Positions 1-9,284 of a DNA stretch of 64,000 nt are shown here, piece after piece. The stretch spans positions 434,001 to 498,000 of the forward strand of contig NZ_QTUV01000002.1 in the NCBI RefSeq assembly GCF_003435815.1, read 5' to 3'. Each line of letters opens with the position of its first letter. The first letter of the stretch is position 1. The notes beneath the pieces were generated by a model. That model was not told the DNA's origin. It saw only the letters and a list, made by a program, of their open reading frames with translations, and searched no databases. The DNA is from Dorea sp. AM10-31. Its GTDB lineage: Bacteria; Bacillota; Clostridia; Lachnospirales; Lachnospiraceae. Made by a program: the position numbers and the translations under genes.

Positions 1-729
1 TTCTTTGATCTTATTCTTGCGGCGGAGTCCTGCTGTATCGATAAATACATATTCTTTTCCATTATGAATAATGTTCGTATCAATTGCATCTCTTGTTGTA
101 CCGGCAATATCTGATACGATTACACGGTCTTCTCCGACCAGCTTGTTGATGATCGAAGACTTTCCAACATTCGGCTTGCCGACGATTGCCACGCGTGGAC
201 GTTCATCCTCTTCCTCTTCCCCGGTATGTTTCGGAAAATACTTGATCACAGCATCTAACATATCGCCGATCCCGAGACGTGAAGATGCAGAAATCGGATG
301 TGGATCACCGATTCCCAGATTATAAAACTCATATACATCTGCCATGAATTTCTGAAAACTGTCCACTTTATTGACAACAAGCACGACCGGTTTACCGGAA
401 CGTCTGAGCATATCTGCTACTTTCGAATCGGCATCCACCAGTCCCTGTCTTACATCTGTAATGAAAATGATCACATCCGCAGTATCAATTGCGATCTGCG
501 CCTGTTCTCTCATCTGTGAAATAATAATATCCTTGCTCTCTGGTTCAATACCACCGGTATCGATTAATGTGAAGTCTCTGTCAAGCCAGCTGGTGTCTGC
601 ATAAATACGATCTCTTGTTACTCCCGGAGTATCTTTTACAATCGATATCTTCTCGCCTGCCAGCACATTGAAAAGCGTTGACTTTCCTACATTCGGCCTT
701 CCTACGATAGCCACTACTGGTTTACTCAT
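1..729 (-). CDS. der: Ribosome-assembly GTPase Der (EngA), C-terminal part outside window
   Basis: Double-domain GTPase needed for 50S subunit maturation. Read from the ATG at 729, the first 243 residues are visible and run off base 1; the family is about 440 residues, so the second G domain is incomplete and the KH-like domain is missing. The first P-loop (GRPNVGKST) lies near residue 10, a DTGG switch II near 57 and NKVD near 119; the second P-loop (GKPNVGKSS) is near 180, followed by [12 protein letters not shown] lies 7 nt before the ATG. It is 46 bp downstream of the DUF512 gene on the same strand, a neighbourhood common in clostridia, and probably shares its promoter. Confidence 0.95.
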   Translation of the reverse strand, partial: MSKPVVAIVGRPNVGKSTLFNVLAGEKISIVKDTPGVTRDRIYADTSWLDRDFTLIDTGGIEPESKDIIISQMREQAQIAIDTADVIIFITDVRQGLVDADSKVADMLRRSGKPVVLVVNKVDSFQKFMADVYEFYNLGIGDPHPISASSRLGIGDMLDAVIKYFPKHTGEEEEDERPRVAIVGKPNVGKSSIINKLVGEDRVIVSDIAGTTRDAIDTNIIHNGKEYVFIDTAGLRRKNKIKE

Positions 730-775
730 CTTTTATCTCCTATACTTTATATCTTTATGAATCTTTTGTTATCTG

Positions 776-2095
776 TTATTCTTTTTCGTGTTTCAAAACG
801 GCTTCTATAAAATCTCGCCCGCTTGATTTTACAATATCTGTCTTTACTTGTAAAGCCTCTTCTACCTGATCTCTTGTCAGATCGTCCAGAAAATCCTGCT
901 CCTGTATACGCACCATATTACATGGAAGAAGCAGACATGTTCCAAGCGGCTGATCCGTAAGCTGGCTGATCAGATCTCTTCCGGTAATCAACCCTGACAC
1001 GGTGATCTTCTCTCCAAAGAAATCATTGCGTATACCATAGACATGGATCTTTGTCTTTGTGTATTTCTTTTCAATCGCCGATGCCATCTTACAAATCAAT
1101 GGATACGCCAGCACTCCTGTCGCAATTGACACTTCACGTTCTGTGTCATCCCCCTCCAGCCCGGCATATTCTTCTGCAAATTCATTCTGTAAAAGCCGCA
1201 TCATGCCAACACCGTTCTCCAGTTGCAGATAACCATCATAGCGTTCCTCTTCCGGCATCTCTTCTTCAGCGAGAATATACCATTCATCTCCGGCATGAAT
1301 GAAATGATAACCATATTCATCATATGCCTTTTTCTGCCATTTATGGATAATGGACAGCACTTCTTTCGCATCTTCCTTCGTGAATGATTCCAGCGGATAC
1401 AGTCCTTCTCTGTATTTCGTAAGCCCAACCGGTACAACCGACACGCTCTGAAGACACGGAAGATACTTCATCATGTCACGTATGCTCCTCTCCAGCTCCT
1501 CGCCATCGTTCACACCTTTACATAATACGATCTGACCGTTCATCGTAATTCCACCTTCATACAGCCGGTCGATCTTCTTAAGTGCTTCACCTGCAAACCG
1601 GTTATGCAGCATCTTACAGCGAAGTTCTGGGTTCGTCGTATGAAAGGATATATTGATCGGCTCCAGATGATACCGTATGATACGGTCCACATCATCATCA
1701 CTCATATTCGTCAGGGTGATATAATTCCCCTGTAAAAAAGACAGTCTAGAATCATCATCTTTAAAATATAATGTCTCGCGCATCCCCTTCGGCATCTGAT
1801 CAATAAAGCAAAACATACATTTATTCCTGCAGGAACGATATTCATCCATCAGTCCCTGTCCAAATTCAATTCCCAGATCATCCTCGTAATCTTTCTCAAT
1901 CTCCAGTTCCCACTGTTCTCCCGTCGACTTTTCAATGAGCACCGTCAGAAAGTCATCATTTACCAGAAAGTGATAGTCAAAAACATCCCCGATCTCCTGT
2001 CCGTTGATCGAAATCAGCCTGTCTCCTTTTTCAATTTCCAGTTCTTCTGCGATACTTCCCGGAAGAACTTTATCAACAATGTGTACATGTTTCAT
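776..2095 (-). CDS. PDZ / radical-SAM-like DUF512 protein
   Basis: A 439-residue protein of the DUF512 family, whose reaction is not established. An N-terminal PDZ-like segment (residues 1-60, with VLPGSIAEELEIEKGD) precedes a Fe-S region with CRNKCMFCFIDQ near residue 90, a CxxxCxxC arrangement as in radical SAM enzymes. The C-terminal half (VGMMRLLQNEF and after) matches DUF512. It is transcribed away from prs and followed closely by der, a conserved pairing that suggests a housekeeping role. Length is normal for the family. The Fe-S cluster and SAM use are inferred from the cysteine spacing only. Confidence 0.85.
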   Translation of the reverse strand: MKHVHIVDKVLPGSIAEELEIEKGDRLISINGQEIGDVFDYHFLVNDDFLTVLIEKSTGEQWELEIEKDYEDDLGIEFGQGLMDEYRSCRNKCMFCFIDQMPKGMRETLYFKDDDSRLSFLQGNYITLTNMSDDDVDRIIRYHLEPINISFHTTNPELRCKMLHNRFAGEALKKIDRLYEGGITMNGQIVLCKGVNDGEELERSIRDMMKYLPCLQSVSVVPVGLTKYREGLYPLESFTKEDAKEVLSIIHKWQKKAYDEYGYHFIHAGDEWYILAEEEMPEEERYDGYLQLENGVGMMRLLQNEFAEEYAGLEGDDTEREVSIATGVLAYPLICKMASAIEKKYTKTKIHVYGIRNDFFGEKITVSGLITGRDLISQLTDQPLGTCLLLPCNMVRIQEQDFLDDLTRDQVEEALQVKTDIVKSSGRDFIEAVLKHEKE

Positions 2096-2130
2096 ATATA
2101 CGCCCTGTTTCCTTTCTCTTTAACTATATT

Positions 2131-2159
2131 ATTATAACTTACATAGACAGAATTGACAA
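2131..2159 (-). promoter_or_regulatory. Sigma-A type promoter for DUF512-der
   Basis: Read on the minus strand: -35 TTGTCA, 17 bp spacer, -10 TATAAT. It lies 36 bp before the DUF512 start codon and back to back with the prs promoter. Confidence 0.65.
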
Positions 2160-2187
2160 GAAGAGGAAAAATAGTCATTTGGAAAGA

Positions 2188-2217
2188 TTGACCTGTTCCT
2201 ATAAATAGTGGTATAAA
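2188..2217 (+). promoter_or_regulatory. Sigma-A type promoter for prs
   Basis: TTGACC, 18 bp spacer, TATAAA, followed 45 bp later by the prs start with a strong AAGGAG ribosome site. A second -35-like TTGACA at 2153-2158 has no good -10 partner. Confidence 0.6.
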
Positions 2218-2261
2218 TAAGTAAGAGCTATAAGCGAAAAAATATACTTAAGGAGATTATT

Positions 2262-3455
2262 ATGCCAAACATAAAATTAATGGAATCCTCTTTACCGGTA
2301 GCACCGTTAAAGATTGCCGCACATGCAAGTTGTATTGATCTCGGAAAGAAAGTAAATGATTATATTGTTTCTTTTCGCCAGAACACACTGACAGAGAATC
2401 ACACTTCTCCTTTATTCCGTGCGTACAGTACCGACAACTATCTGATTGACTGTGACTGTCCACGTTTCGGCACTGGTGAATCCAAGGGACTTCTTGGTGA
2501 ATCCATCCGTGGAAAAGATCTTTTTGTAATGGTTGACGTCTGCAACTACAGTTTAACCTATACTGTAAGTGGTCATTTGAACCATATGTCACCAGATGAT
2601 CATTATCAGGATCTGAAACGAATCATTTCTGCTGCAAACGGAAAAGCACACCGTGTGAATGTAATCATGCCATTTCTGTATGAGAGCAGACAGCATAAAC
2701 GTACCAAACGAGAATCTCTGGACTGTGCACTCGCACTTCAGGAACTGATCGATATGGGTGTCAGCAATATCATCACTTTCGATGCTCATGATCCACGTGT
2801 ACAGAATTCAATTCCATTACACGGATTTGACAGTTTCAACCCACCGTATCAGTTTATGAAAGCACTGCTCCGCGCTGAACCGGATCTGATTGTAGACAAA
2901 GATCATCTGATGATCGTAAGCCCGGATGAAGGTGCAATGCATCGTGCCGTTTATTTTTCAAACGTACTTGGTGTAGATATGGGAATGTTCTACAAACGCC
3001 GTGATTATTCTACCATCGTCAATGGGAAAAACCCGATCGTTGCCCACGAATTTCTCGGTACAGATATCAAGGGCAAGAACATTATCATCATTGATGATAT
3101 GATTTCTTCCGGTGAGAGTATGTTAGACGTTGCAAAACAGATCAAAGAGCGTGGCGCCCGCTGTGTATTTGTCTGCACAACTTTCGGCTTATTTACAGAA
3201 GGCTTTGAGAAGTTTGATGAATATTATGAAGCAGGGTATATCGACCGCGTAATTACAACAAACCTTACTTATCTTCCACCGACTGCACTTGAGAAGCCTT
3301 ATTTCGTAGTTGCCGATATGAGTAAATTCATTGCGCTGATCATCGATTCTCTGAATCATGATATCACAATGAGTTCCGTACTCGTTCCGACAGATAAGAT
3401 TCACAAACTGCTCGACAGACATAACACTGATCTTGCTGCCAGACATATTATTTAA
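2262..3455 (+). CDS. prs: Ribose-phosphate pyrophosphokinase, long form
   Basis: Makes PRPP from ribose 5-phosphate and ATP for purine, pyrimidine, histidine and tryptophan synthesis. The PRPP-binding signature IIIIDDMISSGESML lies near residue 280, and the ATP/Mg segment RVNVIMPFLYESRQHKRTKRE near 130-150. At 397 residues it is about 80 longer than the classical bacterial enzyme (about 315), with an N-terminal extension and inserts; clostridia often carry this long form. AAGGAG lies 7 nt before the ATG. It is a single-gene unit facing the deacetylase gene across a two-way terminator. Confidence 0.9.
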   Translation: MPNIKLMESSLPVAPLKIAAHASCIDLGKKVNDYIVSFRQNTLTENHTSPLFRAYSTDNYLIDCDCPRFGTGESKGLLGESIRGKDLFVMVDVCNYSLTYTVSGHLNHMSPDDHYQDLKRIISAANGKAHRVNVIMPFLYESRQHKRTKRESLDCALALQELIDMGVSNIITFDAHDPRVQNSIPLHGFDSFNPPYQFMKALLRAEPDLIVDKDHLMIVSPDEGAMHRAVYFSNVLGVDMGMFYKRRDYSTIVNGKNPIVAHEFLGTDIKGKNIIIIDDMISSGESMLDVAKQIKERGARCVFVCTTFGLFTEGFEKFDEYYEAGYIDRVITTNLTYLPPTALEKPYFVVADMSKFIALIIDSLNHDITMSSVLVPTDKIHKLLDRHNTDLAARHII

Positions 3456-3553
3456 TTCTTACATAGATTATAAAATGATGATAACAATTCTTCCAAATTA
3501 TTATAATACCTGGGAGAATCTGTTATCGGCAATTTATACTAATACAACAACAG

Positions 3554-3603
3554 CAAAAAAAGAAAGGTGACTTGCATACTCTGCGAATCATCTTTCCTTT
3601 TTA
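3554..3603. terminator. Bidirectional terminator between prs and the deacetylase gene
   Basis: Arms GAAAGGTGA and TCATCTTTC (one G-U pair) are flanked by an A-run on the left and a T-run on the right, so the hairpin can end transcription from both converging genes. Confidence 0.75.
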
Positions 3604-3613
3604 TTTATAACTT

Positions 3614-5104
3614 CTATTCTTCTGATTCCTGATTTTCTTTTGCTCTGCTTAGTGTCTTTGCCGTAAAGTCACAATACTTCTCACCATTCTCCAGCTTCTG
3701 ACCTTTGGCTTCTGCCATCTCAGAAATTGTCACAAGTTGATAGCCCTCTTTTTCCAGTTTCGGGATCAGTTTCAATGCAGCATCCACACTTTCTGTATGA
3801 ATATCATGCATCAGGACGATATCACCATCCCCTACATTGTTCATAACCGTTTCAATCGTCTTCTGCGCATTTCTTGTCTTCCAGTCTAAAGTATCAATAT
3901 TCCACAGGATCATCGGCATCTTAACCTTCTCATGCATAACACCACCGATTGCTCCATATGGAGGTCGAAGCACAGTTGCTCCTCTTCCGACTATTCCTTT
4001 TATCAGATCATTGGTCTTATCTACCTGATCCTTCAGGCCCTTGGCATCCTGTTTTGAAAGATTCGCATGATTATAAGAATGATTTCCCAACTCACAACCA
4101 ATCTCTTTCATCTTCTTCAATGCATCTTTATGAATAGAAACATTCTGTCCGACCATAAAGAATGTTGCATGTGCGTTGTACTTCTCCAATGCCTTCAACA
4201 GCTCCAGCGTTCTTGGTCCCGGGCCATCATCAAATGTAAGCGCTACCATAGGTTTCTTCGGATCAACTTTTCCCGCTTTTTTAGAAATCAGATTACCTTT
4301 TTTGTCAAATTTGCAGACAGACAGACCAATATTCACTTCGCCGGTTACCATCTTTCCATCATTTTCAAAATAATATGTATTCTTTCCAATCTTCTGCCAG
4401 CCGGTTACTGCTCCTCCGGACTTCGTCATATAATACTTATCCGAGCCATTCTTCTGCCAGCCGGTCTGCATGATTCCTTTTTTATTGAAATGATATGTTG
4501 TACTTTTAATTGTATGCCAGCCAGTCGCCATCTTGCCATTCTCATCAAAATAATAAGTATCACCACGGGATACAACAAAATCAGATTTGACATAAGTACC
4601 ATCGTAACGTTTAAATTTATTCTTCTCCCACCGTCCGACTTTATTCTTTACACGGACTTTTCCGTCCTTGACTGTAAGCTGTATTTTCTTACTCCAGTCA
4701 TCATCCAGCTTCTTCTGTAAGGACTCACTCAGCTTAATTGTTGCTTTATAACTTCCCTCTGTCTTCGGATCAACTTTACAGATAATCTTATAGCCTTTTC
4801 CCTTTTTCAGATCTCTGATAAAATCCTTTGATGTATATTTGCTTTTCTTGTCCAACGTAGGTCCATCATCCTTCTCAACTTTTACCTTCGCCTTCAATGT
4901 TGGAACATCTTCTCCCTGCAATATTGCAACATTCTCAAATTGCAGTGTCAGTACAGCTTTTTTACGAAGAACTCCGGCTATCATATATGCAAGAATTAAT
5001 ACGATACATACTGCGACAATTGTAATCAGACAGCGCATCTGCCGATCCCTTTTTCGTCTCTGCTCATGTTGCTTAATTCCGTATTGATGCCTTGTGCCAC
5101 TCAT
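3614..5104 (-). CDS. Membrane-anchored polysaccharide deacetylase with cell-wall-binding repeats
   Basis: A 496-residue extracytoplasmic enzyme, probably acting on peptidoglycan or another N-acetylated surface glycan. A basic N-terminus is followed by one membrane segment (about residues 24-46) and a lysine-rich Ig-like region to about 160. Then come about five 20-residue aromatic/glycine repeats (such as TGWQKNGSDKYYM and TGWQKIGKNTYYF) of the choline-binding type. The C-terminal NodB domain starts near 285 and keeps the family motifs: TFDDGP, NHSYNH (metal histidines), RPPYGA and IVLMHDIH. The combination argues for a wall-attached peptidoglycan deacetylase; the actual substrate is not shown by the sequence. 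Confidence 0.88.
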   Translation of the reverse strand: MSGTRHQYGIKQHEQRRKRDRQMRCLITIVAVCIVLILAYMIAGVLRKKAVLTLQFENVAILQGEDVPTLKAKVKVEKDDGPTLDKKSKYTSKDFIRDLKKGKGYKIICKVDPKTEGSYKATIKLSESLQKKLDDDWSKKIQLTVKDGKVRVKNKVGRWEKNKFKRYDGTYVKSDFVVSRGDTYYFDENGKMATGWHTIKSTTYHFNKKGIMQTGWQKNGSDKYYMTKSGGAVTGWQKIGKNTYYFENDGKMVTGEVNIGLSVCKFDKKGNLISKKAGKVDPKKPMVALTFDDGPGPRTLELLKALEKYNAHATFFMVGQNVSIHKDALKKMKEIGCELGNHSYNHANLSKQDAKGLKDQVDKTNDLIKGIVGRGATVLRPPYGAIGGVMHEKVKMPMILWNIDTLDWKTRNAQKTIETVMNNVGDGDIVLMHDIHTESVDAALKLIPKLEKEGYQLVTISEMAEAKGQKLENGEKYCDFTAKTLSRAKENQESEE

Positions 5105-5146
5105 TCGTATTCCCCCTCATTCCATAATCTTTTTCAACACTTATTC

Positions 5147-5175
5147 AGTATACTCTTCTTCGACATAATTCGCAA
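5147..5175 (-). promoter_or_regulatory. Promoter for the polysaccharide deacetylase gene
   Basis: On the minus strand: TTGCGA, 17 bp, TATACT, 43 bp before the start codon. The -10 is good and the -35 moderate. Confidence 0.5.
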
Positions 5176-5221
5176 TGAAAGTAATATTACTTTTTTATTA
5201 AGAATCCTTTAAGATTGTTAC

Positions 5222-5263
5222 AAAAATCCCCTTGAATTCCAATTACTGAAAATCAAGGGGATT
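5222..5263 (-). terminator. Terminator of the leuB-ilvD-ilvB-serC-serA operon
   Basis: An 11-bp stem (AATCCCCTTGA with TCAAGGGGATT) just past the serA stop, followed on the minus strand by TTTTTG. Confidence 0.8.
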
Positions 5264-5283
5264 GCATCATCTGTCCTATAATT

Positions 5284-6447
5284 TTAAGCCAGAATACGAA
5301 CCCGGAGTACCTCTCCTACCGCTTTTAATTCTTCTACAACACCTGCCGGCACCGGTGAATCAATGTCGATCATTGTATATGCATATTTACCTTTACTCTT
5401 ATTTGTAAGATCTGCAATATTCATATTATCTTTTGCCAAAATCGTTGTAAACTGGCCGATCATATTCGGTACATTGTGGTGCAGAAGCAATAATCTCGTA
5501 TTCTCTCCACGAATGCCCATATCACAGTCCGGATAATTGACAGAATTTTTTATATTTCCATTTTCCAGATAATCTTTCAGCTGTTTTGCTGCCATTACTG
5601 CACAATTGTCTTCTGCTTCTTCTGTAGATGCTCCCAGATGTGGGATAACAATTGCACCTTTTACTCCTGTCACTGTAGGTGTCGGGAAATCTGTCACGTA
5701 ATGTTTCACATGTCCGGATACAAGTGCATCTACCATTGCTTCTTCATCTACAAGAATATTTCTTGCAAAATTCAGTATTACTACTCCGTCTTTCATCAGA
5801 CTAATCGCATGCTTATCGATCATTCCTTTTGTGCTGTCCAGTGCCGGAACATGAATCGTAATATAATCACAGTCACTGTATAACTCATCCACTGTCTTAG
5901 CATGATGGATACTTCTGGAAAGTCTCCATGCAGAATCAACAGACACATACGGATCATATCCATACACATCCATGCCAAGGTGTGTCGCTGCATTGGCAAC
6001 CAGAACTCCGATTGCTCCAAGACCGATCACTCCAAGTTTCTTTCCTTCCAGCTCACAGCCTGCAAATGCTTTCTTCGCCTTTTCTGCGTCTTTGGCAATA
6101 TTGCCGTCTTCTTCATTTTCCTGTACCCAGCCAATACCGCCAATGATATCTCTGGATGCGAGCAGCATGCCTGCCAGCACCAGTTCTTTAACTCCGTTTG
6201 CGTTTGCACCCGGTGTATTAAATACAACAATACCTTCTTCTGCGCATCGCTCCAATGGAATGTTATTCACGCCGGCTCCGGCTCTTGCCACTGCTTTCAG
6301 ATCTTTTGAAAATTCCATCTCATGCATAACAGCGCTTCTGACCAGAATCGCATCTGCTTCTTTCGCCTCGTTTACAGGTGTATATTCTTCTGTCAACTGA
6401 TTCAGCCCCACCTGAGAGATTGGATTCAGGCAATGATATTTATACAT
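5284..6447 (-). CDS. serA: D-3-phosphoglycerate dehydrogenase with C-terminal ACT domain
   Basis: First step of serine synthesis: oxidises 3-phosphoglycerate to 3-phosphohydroxypyruvate with NAD. The NAD-binding motif GLGAIG is near residue 145; ARAGAGVNNI, NFARNILVDEEA and PHLGASTEEAE supply the substrate/catalytic arginine, glutamate and histidine regions. An ACT domain fills the last 70 residues (NMIGQFTTILAKDNMNI). I start at the ATG at 6447 (387 aa) because AGGAG lies 10 nt upstream; a longer frame to 6468 overlaps serC and has no ribosome site. Only 1 bp separates it from the serC stop, implying translational coupling. Last gene of the operon. Confidence 0.93.
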   Translation of the reverse strand: MYKYHCLNPISQVGLNQLTEEYTPVNEAKEADAILVRSAVMHEMEFSKDLKAVARAGAGVNNIPLERCAEEGIVVFNTPGANANGVKELVLAGMLLASRDIIGGIGWVQENEEDGNIAKDAEKAKKAFAGCELEGKKLGVIGLGAIGVLVANAATHLGMDVYGYDPYVSVDSAWRLSRSIHHAKTVDELYSDCDYITIHVPALDSTKGMIDKHAISLMKDGVVILNFARNILVDEEAMVDALVSGHVKHYVTDFPTPTVTGVKGAIVIPHLGASTEEAEDNCAVMAAKQLKDYLENGNIKNSVNYPDCDMGIRGENTRLLLLHHNVPNMIGQFTTILAKDNMNIADLTNKSKGKYAYTMIDIDSPVPAGVVEELKAVGEVLRVRILA

Positions 6448-6448
6448 A

Positions 6449-7531
6449 CTACAGATTCTCCTCTTCAAATTTCTTCATAAATGCAACTAATGCTTCTACG
6501 CCTTCAATCGGCATTGCATTGTATATACTTGCACGCATACCTCCGACTGTACGATGTCCTTTCAGATTCTCCAGTCCTGCAGCTTTTGCTTCTTTTACAA
6601 ATTTCGCATCCAGTTCTTCATCTCCTGTAACAAAAGGAACATTCATCAGAGAACGATCTTCTTTTACAACTGTTCCTTTGAACAGTTTACTCTGATCCAG
6701 ATAATCATACAGGATCTTTGCTTTCTTTTCATTACGCTCTTTCATGGCAGCCAGACCGCCCTGTTTTTTCAGCCATTTAAATACTTTTCCGCAAATATAA
6801 ATGCCATAAGCCGGTGGTGTGTTATACAGAGATTTTGCATCTGCCTGTGTCTTGTAAGTCAGCATTGTCGGTGTACCCGGCAGTACATCTTCTGTGATCA
6901 GATCTTCACGGATGATCACAATCACTACTCCTGCAGGTCCGATGTTCTTCTGGACACCGCCATAGATCACACCATATTTGCTTACATCTACCGGTTCGGA
7001 CAGGAAGCAGGAAGATACATCTGCTATCAGCGTCTTGCCCTTTGTATTCGGTAATGTTTTGTATTTTGTTCCATAAATCGTATTATTTTCACAAATATAT
7101 ACATAGTCTGCATCTTCAGAAACCGGGAGATCACTGCAATCTGGGATATAAGAAAATGTTTTATCAGCAGAAGATGCGATACGGTTTACTTTTCCGTATT
7201 TTTCTGCTTCTGCTGCGGCTTTTTTTGCCCACTGTCCGGTAATAATATAATCTGCCACTCTGTTCTTCATCAGGTTCATCGGGATCATGGCAAACTGCTG
7301 TGATGCACCACCCTGTAAAAAGAGCACTTTATAGTTATCCGGAATGTTCATCAGTTCTCTAATATCCGCTTCTGCAGTGTCAATAATTTCTTGGAACGAC
7401 TGCGAACGATGACTCATTTCCATTACCGACATGCCGGTTCCATTGTAATCCAACATCTCGTCTGCTGCTTCTTTTAATACCTCTTCCGGCAAAACTGCCG
7501 GTCCTGCTGAAAAATTGTACACTCTTTTCAT
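6449..7531 (-). CDS. serC: Phosphoserine aminotransferase
   Basis: PLP enzyme converting 3-phosphohydroxypyruvate and glutamate to phosphoserine. It is 360 residues, the normal length. It starts MKRVYNFSAGPAVLPEEVL, the usual SerC N-terminus; FLQGGASQQFAMIP binds phosphate/PLP, and GVQKNIGPAGV carries the Schiff-base lysine near residue 196. It sits between ilvB (30 bp upstream) and serA (1 bp downstream), so both committed serine steps are co-expressed with branched-chain genes. No phosphoserine phosphatase (serB) is in the window. Confidence 0.95.
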   Translation of the reverse strand: MKRVYNFSAGPAVLPEEVLKEAADEMLDYNGTGMSVMEMSHRSQSFQEIIDTAEADIRELMNIPDNYKVLFLQGGASQQFAMIPMNLMKNRVADYIITGQWAKKAAAEAEKYGKVNRIASSADKTFSYIPDCSDLPVSEDADYVYICENNTIYGTKYKTLPNTKGKTLIADVSSCFLSEPVDVSKYGVIYGGVQKNIGPAGVVIVIIREDLITEDVLPGTPTMLTYKTQADAKSLYNTPPAYGIYICGKVFKWLKKQGGLAAMKERNEKKAKILYDYLDQSKLFKGTVVKEDRSLMNVPFVTGDEELDAKFVKEAKAAGLENLKGHRTVGGMRASIYNAMPIEGVEALVAFMKKFEEENL

Positions 7532-7561
7532 AGTCGTTCCTCCATCTAGCTAATTTATATG

Positions 7562-9238
7562 TTATTTTGTTTCCAGATCGGTCTCGTCAAAAGCTTCGCT
7601 GATCGCAGCTCCAGGTGCTACCATCGGCCATACTTTATCATCCTGATCGATCTGACAGTCTATCACAACAGGTTTCCCTGATGCTAACGCTTCTTTGAAC
7701 GCCTCTTTAAATTCCGCCTGTGTTGTTACGCGAACACCTTTGGCACCCATTGCTTCTGCCAGTTTTACAAAATCTACTGCATCATTCAGTACAGTTGCTG
7801 AATAACGCTGTCCATAAAACAGATTCTGCCACTGGCGTACCATACCAAGTACATGGTTGTTGATAACAACCTGAATCACCGGAATGTTATGTCGGGTTGC
7901 TGTCGCAATCTCATTCATATTCATACGGAAACATCCGTCTCCTGCAATGTTGACAACAGTCTTATCCGGTCTTCCGGTCTTAGCTCCAAGAGCAGCTCCA
8001 AGTCCATATCCCATCGTTCCAAGTCCGCCGGATGTCAGCAGTGTTCTTGGCTTCGTATATTTGTAATACTGTGCTGCCCACATCTGATGCTGTCCAACTT
8101 CTGTGGAAATAATTGCTTCACCATTTGTCTGGCGGTAAATCTCCTCTACAATGAACGGACCTGTAAGCGCTTCCGGATGATAAGTCAGTGGATATTTTTC
8201 TTTGTAATCCATAATTTTCTTCATCCATTCCGGATGGCTCTGCTGCTCTAATTTTGCATTTATTTTTTCAAGAATTACTTTGATATCTCCAACTACACCT
8301 TCTGTGATCAGCACGTTTTTGTTCATCTCTGCTGCGTCCACATCAAACTGTAAGATTTTTGCATTCTTTGCAAATTTCTTTGCATTTCCTGTTACACGGT
8401 CACTGAATCTTGCACCCACTACGATCAAAAGATCACACTCGCTGACTCCGTAGTTGGATGCTTTTGTTCCATGCATTCCAAGCATTCCTGTATATGCCGG
8501 ATCGTTTCCTGGAAATGCACCTTTTCCCATAAGGGAATCCGTTACTGGCGCATCTACTTTCTTCGCAAATGTATATAATTCTTCACTTGCTTCGGAAAGG
8601 ACAGCTCCTCCACCTACAAATATGTACGGTTTCTTAGATTTTTTAATTAATTCCAATGCTTCCGCGAGTTCTTCTTCTGAAATCTTATCAGATGGTTCTA
8701 CCGGTTTGATCTCCTCTTTTATATATTCTGTCTTATTTGCTGTAACATCTTTCGGAATATCAATAAGGACCGGTCCCGGTCTTCCGGATTTGGCGATCAC
8801 AAACGCTTTACGGATCGTGTCAGCCAGATTGGCCACATCTTTTACAATATAATTATGCTTTGTGATCGGCATTGTAATACCGGTAATGTCAATTTCCTGA
8901 AAACTGTCTTTTCCAAGAAGTGACACTCCTACATTACAGGTGATCGCTACTACCGGAATAGAATCCATGTATGCGGTAGCGATTCCTGTCACAAGATTCG
9001 TAGCACCCGGTCCGCTGGTGGCGAAACATACACCAACTTTACCGGTTGCTCTCGCATATCCATCCGCTGCATGTGCTGCGCCCTGTTCGTGGGAAGTCAG
9101 GATATGAGTAATCTCATCACTGTGTTTATATAATTCATCATAGACATTTAAAATTGCGCCTCCCGGATATCCGAAAACAGTATCTACGCCCTGCTCTTTC
9201 AGACATTCGATGACAATCTCTGATCCTGTCAACTGCAT
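7562..9238 (-). CDS. ilvB: Acetolactate synthase, large (catalytic) subunit
   Basis: ThDP- and FAD-dependent enzyme making acetolactate or acetohydroxybutyrate for valine, leucine and isoleucine. It is 558 residues. N-terminal ThDP-PYR domain with the catalytic-glutamate context TSHEQGAAHAADGYARATG near residue 50, a central FAD-binding domain, and a C-terminal ThDP-PP domain with GDGCFRMNMNEIATA near 445. No ilvN small regulatory subunit adjoins it and no ilvC is present, so both must lie elsewhere if this is the anabolic enzyme. It is followed 30 bp later by serC. Confidence 0.93.
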   Translation of the reverse strand: MQLTGSEIVIECLKEQGVDTVFGYPGGAILNVYDELYKHSDEITHILTSHEQGAAHAADGYARATGKVGVCFATSGPGATNLVTGIATAYMDSIPVVAITCNVGVSLLGKDSFQEIDITGITMPITKHNYIVKDVANLADTIRKAFVIAKSGRPGPVLIDIPKDVTANKTEYIKEEIKPVEPSDKISEEELAEALELIKKSKKPYIFVGGGAVLSEASEELYTFAKKVDAPVTDSLMGKGAFPGNDPAYTGMLGMHGTKASNYGVSECDLLIVVGARFSDRVTGNAKKFAKNAKILQFDVDAAEMNKNVLITEGVVGDIKVILEKINAKLEQQSHPEWMKKIMDYKEKYPLTYHPEALTGPFIVEEIYRQTNGEAIISTEVGQHQMWAAQYYKYTKPRTLLTSGGLGTMGYGLGAALGAKTGRPDKTVVNIAGDGCFRMNMNEIATATRHNIPVIQVVINNHVLGMVRQWQNLFYGQRYSATVLNDAVDFVKLAEAMGAKGVRVTTQAEFKEAFKEALASGKPVVIDCQIDQDDKVWPMVAPGAAISEAFDETDLETK

Positions 9239-9284
9239 ACCTATCTTTCTCCTGTTCTGTAACCTTACTCTCTTATGTCTTGTC

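Noticed and set aside
4067-4720. 217-aa plus-strand ORF
   Set aside because: Antisense to the polysaccharide deacetylase repeats; no plausible start or family.
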